DNA from: Bacteroidota bacterium
GTDB lineage: Bacteria; Bacteroidota; Bacteroidia; Bacteroidales; GCA-2748055
Reading direction: 5' to 3'
Assembly (NCBI GenBank): GCA_024244665.1
Contig: JAAEOI010000404.1
Location: 1-8,197 of the forward strand
DNA: 8,197 nucleotides
The translations under genes were made by a program, and so were the position numbers. Of this stretch, positions 5,136 to 8,197 are shown one piece after another. Under the pieces are notes generated by a model. That model saw only the letters and a program-made list of their open reading frames with translations, was not told where the DNA came from and searched no databases. How positions within the stretch are numbered: the stretch's first letter is position 1; every line of letters starts with the position of its first letter.

Positions 5136-7904
5136 ATGAATGTAATCAAGCTCAGAAACTGGTTCAGGAAGCATAGAGTACCCTCTAAGCTGACATTTTA
5201 CCTGCTGGGAATTGCATCAACGGTATGGTTCCTGATACGGGTGATCCCGAAACCATCCCGGGCAGGCTATCCCTGTATGCGGGCAGCAGCACCTTTCATG
5301 TCTGCCTTTGTGGTTTATCTTCTTTCGCTGGGCGGGATCACCATGGCACTGAGCAAAGCAAAGAAGCATATCCAGGGTGCACGTTACCTGCCAGCTGCGG
5401 CTTTTATTTTCGTGGCAATTCTGGGTATGGGGCTTGCCTTCGTTCAGGGCAGCAAGGAAGCCCGGGCTCTTTCTGCGGTTTCCACGGGGCCCGATGATGG
5501 TCCCAACCAGCCCATGGGAAAAGCCATAGGCATCCATCCGGGAAGGGTGGTCTGGGCATGGGATCCCGAGGCGACCGATGAAGATTGCCAGGGCTACTTC
5601 TTTAATCCAAAATACAGCAACCAGAAGGTGATTGGCAGCCTGTTCAGTGAATCCGTGAAAAAGCTTGCAGGTGAATCCACGGTCCCTGAAGCGTGGGATG
5701 CAATTTTCAGGAGCTTTAACAGGAGGAAAAATCAGGTGGAGAAGGGCTATCTCCAGGGGGAAAAGATCTTCATTAAGATCAATCAAACCCTGGGTCAGTA
5801 CCAATTAAGTCTCGAACAAAGGAGCAAGGGGGATTATGATGTTCTCGGATCTTCACCGAAATTGGATGGCCCTCCTTCAAGGACGTGTCAAACAACACCT
5901 TATGTTGCCCTGGAGCTGTTGAGGCATCTGGTGAATCATTGTGGCATCGATCAGTCTGATATTGCCATCGGGGATCCCCAAAATCCGACTCTGGGGCATA
6001 ATTATGATGCATGGTCGGCAGAATTCCCCGACGTAGTATATACCGACAAGGTTTATGCAACTGGCGGCCGGACTCTGATACATGCCACCGAAGATGATCT
6101 GGTGTTCTATTCAGACAAGAAAAACACCGAGAAACTCTACGACATCATTGAAAATGCCGATTACCTGATCAATCTTGCCAATCTGAAACCCCATAGTATG
6201 GCCGGAATTACACTAACGGCAAAGAATCATTTTGGTTCCAACTCCAGGGATAAGGCAGGCCACCTGCATTATTCCCTTATAGCCCCGATGGTTCAGGGCA
6301 GGCCGACCAATAACGGCTACGGAAAATACAGGGTTTTTGTGGATCTGATGGGCAGCAAGTACCTGGGCAGGAACACCCTGCTTTGTATTGTGGATGGTTT
6401 ATACGGGGGAGGGTCCGGAGAATTATGGCCTCCGGTAAAATACTTCATGACTCCCTTCCACAATGACTGGAGTAGCTCGATTTTCATATCGGAAGACCAG
6501 GTGGCACTGGAATCGGTCTGTTACGATTTCCTTCGGACAGAATGGAACGGGGATAACCGGCACAGCGCTACCAATAACCGTTGGGAATCATTGCCGAGTG
6601 TTAATGGAGTGGATGATTATCTCCACCAGGCCGCGGACCGGTCCAACTGGCCGGAAGGGATCATATATGATCCTGACAACAGTGGAGACCCCCTTTCCAG
6701 CCTTGGTGCCCACGAGCACTGGAATAATCCGGAAAGAAAACAATATTCACGCAATCTGGGAAAGTCCGGTGGAATCGAGCTGGTATCCATCCCTGAAGAA
6801 ATTACAGGCCCCGGGGCAGCCGGCATATCAGCAAAAAGAAAAAACAGGCCCATTGCTGAACCCGACTGGGGAAAACCTGTGAATGATCTTGCCGCAGTTG
6901 GTTCTGACAGGGAAAGAGAAAAGTCCCAATTCAATACAGTACAGAACATGCCCTTTACCCAAGGATTCTCTGCAAAGAAGTTCTACGACGGATTTATTGA
7001 CAAGGATAATAATATCTGGTTCTTAACAGATAAAGGCATTGCCTCCGGAAAATTCTCCATGTGGCTCATGCAAACTTTCAATAAGAAAACGGATACGCCT
7101 GAGAAGGATCTGAGACAATTTGCCCTCCAGTCTTCCCCGGCGGGAGAAAAGGTCTGGTTCGCCACCCCCAGGGGGCTTATCGTTGCGGACTTGCCCTATG
7201 AAACAGGTTATGGCCTGAAGGTCTACAATACAGGAAATTCCTCCATTATTGGCGACAGCATCATCGATATTGTAACAGGCCCCGGTGAGCTTGCATGGAT
7301 TGGAACTGATAAGGGAGTTTCGGGACTTACTGAGGACAGCTGGCTAAAATCTTATAATGAAGATATATACAAAAAAGGTTTCTTCGATTATTTCCCCATT
7401 ACTACCATGGCTTCAACACCTGGAGGGGATTCGCTTTTTGTGGCCACACAAGGTGCCGGAGTAGGGAGGTTTTACAGGAATGAGGTGGATGGCATTACCG
7501 GGGCTTCTACCTATGCACAATGGGGCCCCTGTATCTTGCCTTCGGATAATGTTTACAGCATCTGTGTCAACGGAGACACTCAATGGTACGGAACTGACAA
7601 GGGACTGGCGAGGCATGAGGGATATGAATACGGTAGAGGATGGACCGTCTATTCCACCAGGGACGGTCTGGTGGATAATTTTATCCAGGCCATTGCCCTG
7701 GATGCTGAAGGGAAACTCTGGGTGGGAACCCGGGGTGGAATCTCCGTTCTGGACGGGTCTGCCTGGAAAAGTTATACCACAAGCGAAGGATTGGTAAGCA
7801 ATAACATTTTAAGTCTAATCTGTGATCAGAATGGCTTTGTTTACATTGGAACGGATAATGGGTTTATGGTCTATAATCAAGGAGAATTGTTCTGTTTCCA
7901 ATAA
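5136..7904 (+). CDS. Membrane-anchored DUF362 protein fused to a seven-repeat beta-propeller
   Basis: This is a 922-residue protein. The ATG at 5136 is 19 nt after the upstream stop; an alternative ATG at 5061 would overlap that gene by 56 nt and adds nothing recognisable. Three hydrophobic helices lie at about 18-37, 52-71 and 85-104. Basic residues before helix 1 and between helices 2 and 3 place the rest outside the cytoplasm. Residues about 130-480 match the DUF362 pattern: IFIKINQT (211-218), TCQTTPYVALELL (250-262), TAKNHFG (361-367), CIVDG (417-421) and EDQVALESVCYDF (453-465). After a polar linker (about 550-610), seven repeats of the W-x-G-T-x-x-G kind occur at residues 628, 674, 721, 768, 817, 862 and 903, spaced 41-49 residues apart. 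These are two-component-regulator propeller (Reg_prop) blades, as in the sensor half of hybrid two-component systems, but no kinase, Y_Y_Y or DNA-binding domain follows. No clustered Cys typical of an iron-sulfur site is present. The function is unknown; a tethered periplasmic role in glycan handling or sensing is only inference. Confidence 0.82.
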   Translation: MNVIKLRNWFRKHRVPSKLTFYLLGIASTVWFLIRVIPKPSRAGYPCMRAAAPFMSAFVVYLLSLGGITMALSKAKKHIQGARYLPAAAFIFVAILGMGLAFVQGSKEARALSAVSTGPDDGPNQPMGKAIGIHPGRVVWAWDPEATDEDCQGYFFNPKYSNQKVIGSLFSESVKKLAGESTVPEAWDAIFRSFNRRKNQVEKGYLQGEKIFIKINQTLGQYQLSLEQRSKGDYDVLGSSPKLDGPPSRTCQTTPYVALELLRHLVNHCGIDQSDIAIGDPQNPTLGHNYDAWSAEFPDVVYTDKVYATGGRTLIHATEDDLVFYSDKKNTEKLYDIIENADYLINLANLKPHSMAGITLTAKNHFGSNSRDKAGHLHYSLIAPMVQGRPTNNGYGKYRVFVDLMGSKYLGRNTLLCIVDGLYGGGSGELWPPVKYFMTPFHNDWSSSIFISEDQVALESVCYDFLRTEWNGDNRHSATNNRWESLPSVNGVDDYLHQAADRSNWPEGIIYDPDNSGDPLSSLGAHEHWNNPERKQYSRNLGKSGGIELVSIPEEITGPGAAGISAKRKNRPIAEPDWGKPVNDLAAVGSDREREKSQFNTVQNMPFTQGFSAKKFYDGFIDKDNNIWFLTDKGIASGKFSMWLMQTFNKKTDTPEKDLRQFALQSSPAGEKVWFATPRGLIVADLPYETGYGLKVYNTGNSSIIGDSIIDIVTGPGELAWIGTDKGVSGLTEDSWLKSYNEDIYKKGFFDYFPITTMASTPGGDSLFVATQGAGVGRFYRNEVDGITGASTYAQWGPCILPSDNVYSICVNGDTQWYGTDKGLARHEGYEYGRGWTVYSTRDGLVDNFIQAIALDAEGKLWVGTRGGISVLDGSAWKSYTTSEGLVSNNILSLICDQNGFVYIGTDNGFMVYNQGELFCFQ

Positions 7905-7913
7905 TGAGATATT

Positions 7914-8197
7914 ATGAAAAGAATAACATGCAGTAGTATGGTGCTTGTATTGTTTCTATTGATTCCTGTGCTATGCAATGCACAAAAAAATGCAAATCAG
8001 GAAAAACCAAATATGGTGTTTATCCTGGTGGATGATCTGGGTTGGGCAGACCTGGGCTGTTACGGCAACGGATTCATTGAAACACCGGCCATTGACCGCC
8101 TGGCTGAATCCGGGATGCGATTTACCGCGGCCTACACCGCCTCGGTTTGTACGCCCTCCAGGGGGATGATCCTTTCTGGACAGTATAATGCCCGGAC
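7914..8197 (+). CDS. S1-type sulfatase, N-terminal part
   Basis: The ATG at 7914 lies 9 nt after the preceding stop and opens a frame that runs off the right edge (94 complete codons). A signal peptide is clear: MKRITCSSMV, a hydrophobic core, and a likely cut at Ala23-Gln24. The mature start reads PNMVFILVDDLGWADLGCYG, the classic first strand of type I sulfatases, with metal ligands Asp40 and Asp41. The formylglycine motif C-T-P-S-R starts at Cys79 (codon at 8148) and is followed by ILSGQY, the usual L-x-T/S-G. All N-terminal catalytic elements are therefore canonical, unlike the broken sulfatase at 1457-2241. Activity would need a formylglycine-generating (anaerobic or aerobic) maturase encoded elsewhere. 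The product is expected in the periplasm or outside the cell, removing sulfate esters from a polysaccharide. The subfamily and substrate cannot be judged from 94 residues. The short gap suggests co-transcription with the gene before it. Confidence 0.9.
   Translation, partial: MKRITCSSMVLVLFLLIPVLCNAQKNANQEKPNMVFILVDDLGWADLGCYGNGFIETPAIDRLAESGMRFTAAYTASVCTPSRGMILSGQYNAR

Noticed and set aside
5217..5804. 195-codon open frame on the minus strand
   Set aside because: It lies wholly inside the DUF362 gene, shows no recognisable motif and is best explained as an antisense shadow.
5136..7904. Iron-sulfur cluster in the DUF362 protein
   Set aside because: Some DUF362 proteins neighbour or carry ferredoxin-like sites, but the cysteines here are scattered, with no C-x-x-C cluster.
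7978..8169. 63-codon plus-strand open frame near the right edge
   Set aside because: It is out of frame with the sulfatase starting at 7914, which has a signal peptide and the C-T-P-S-R motif.

Overview
All recognisable genes in this window lie on the plus strand and read as a stretch of a carbohydrate-degradation locus of a Bacteroidota bacterium, probably an environmental or marine polysaccharide degrader. Pointers to Bacteroidota are the two-component-regulator-type propeller repeats (typical of the periplasmic sensors of this phylum), export signals ending in Ala-Gln, a lipoprotein, the lack of strong Shine-Dalgarno sequences, and the mix of a GH106-like rhamnosidase, S1 sulfatases and carbohydrate esterases. 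The lineage call is inference; Kiritimatiellota, Lentisphaerota or Planctomycetota relatives carry similar gene sets.

Layout, left to right. (1) 2-1330: the C-terminal part of a GH106/GH2-type glycoside hydrolase, open at the left edge. (2) 1457-2241: a type I sulfatase remnant with an intact N-terminal half and formylglycine motif. It is frameshifted at a run of five C (about 2108-2112), and the sulfatase C-terminal half is gone. (3) 2292-4316: a secreted protein that joins an EF-hand, an alpha/beta-hydrolase esterase domain and a SASA/GDSL-type acetylesterase domain. (4) 4388-5116: a ThuA-like lipoprotein. (5) 5136-7904: a three-helix membrane-anchored DUF362 protein with a seven-repeat beta-propeller at its C-terminus. 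(6) 7914-8197: the start of a second, apparently intact S1 sulfatase that runs off the right edge.

Genes 4 to 6 are tightly packed (19 and 9 nt gaps) and are probably co-transcribed; genes 1 to 4 have gaps of 126, 50 and 71 nt. Taken together the products would strip sulfate (sulfatases) and acetyl groups (double esterase) from a glycan and release terminal deoxysugars such as rhamnose (GH106-like). The ThuA and DUF362 proteins have no firmly known role here. The substrate cannot be named from this sequence; a sulfated, acetylated, rhamnose-containing polysaccharide is a reasonable guess.

No RNA gene, CRISPR array, insertion sequence, convincing promoter or convincing terminator was seen. 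No gene-free stretch exceeds 300 bases. The most unusual items are the DUF362-propeller fusion, the broken sulfatase beside an intact one, and the EF-hand/double-esterase fusion with a duplicated insertion inside its second esterase domain.
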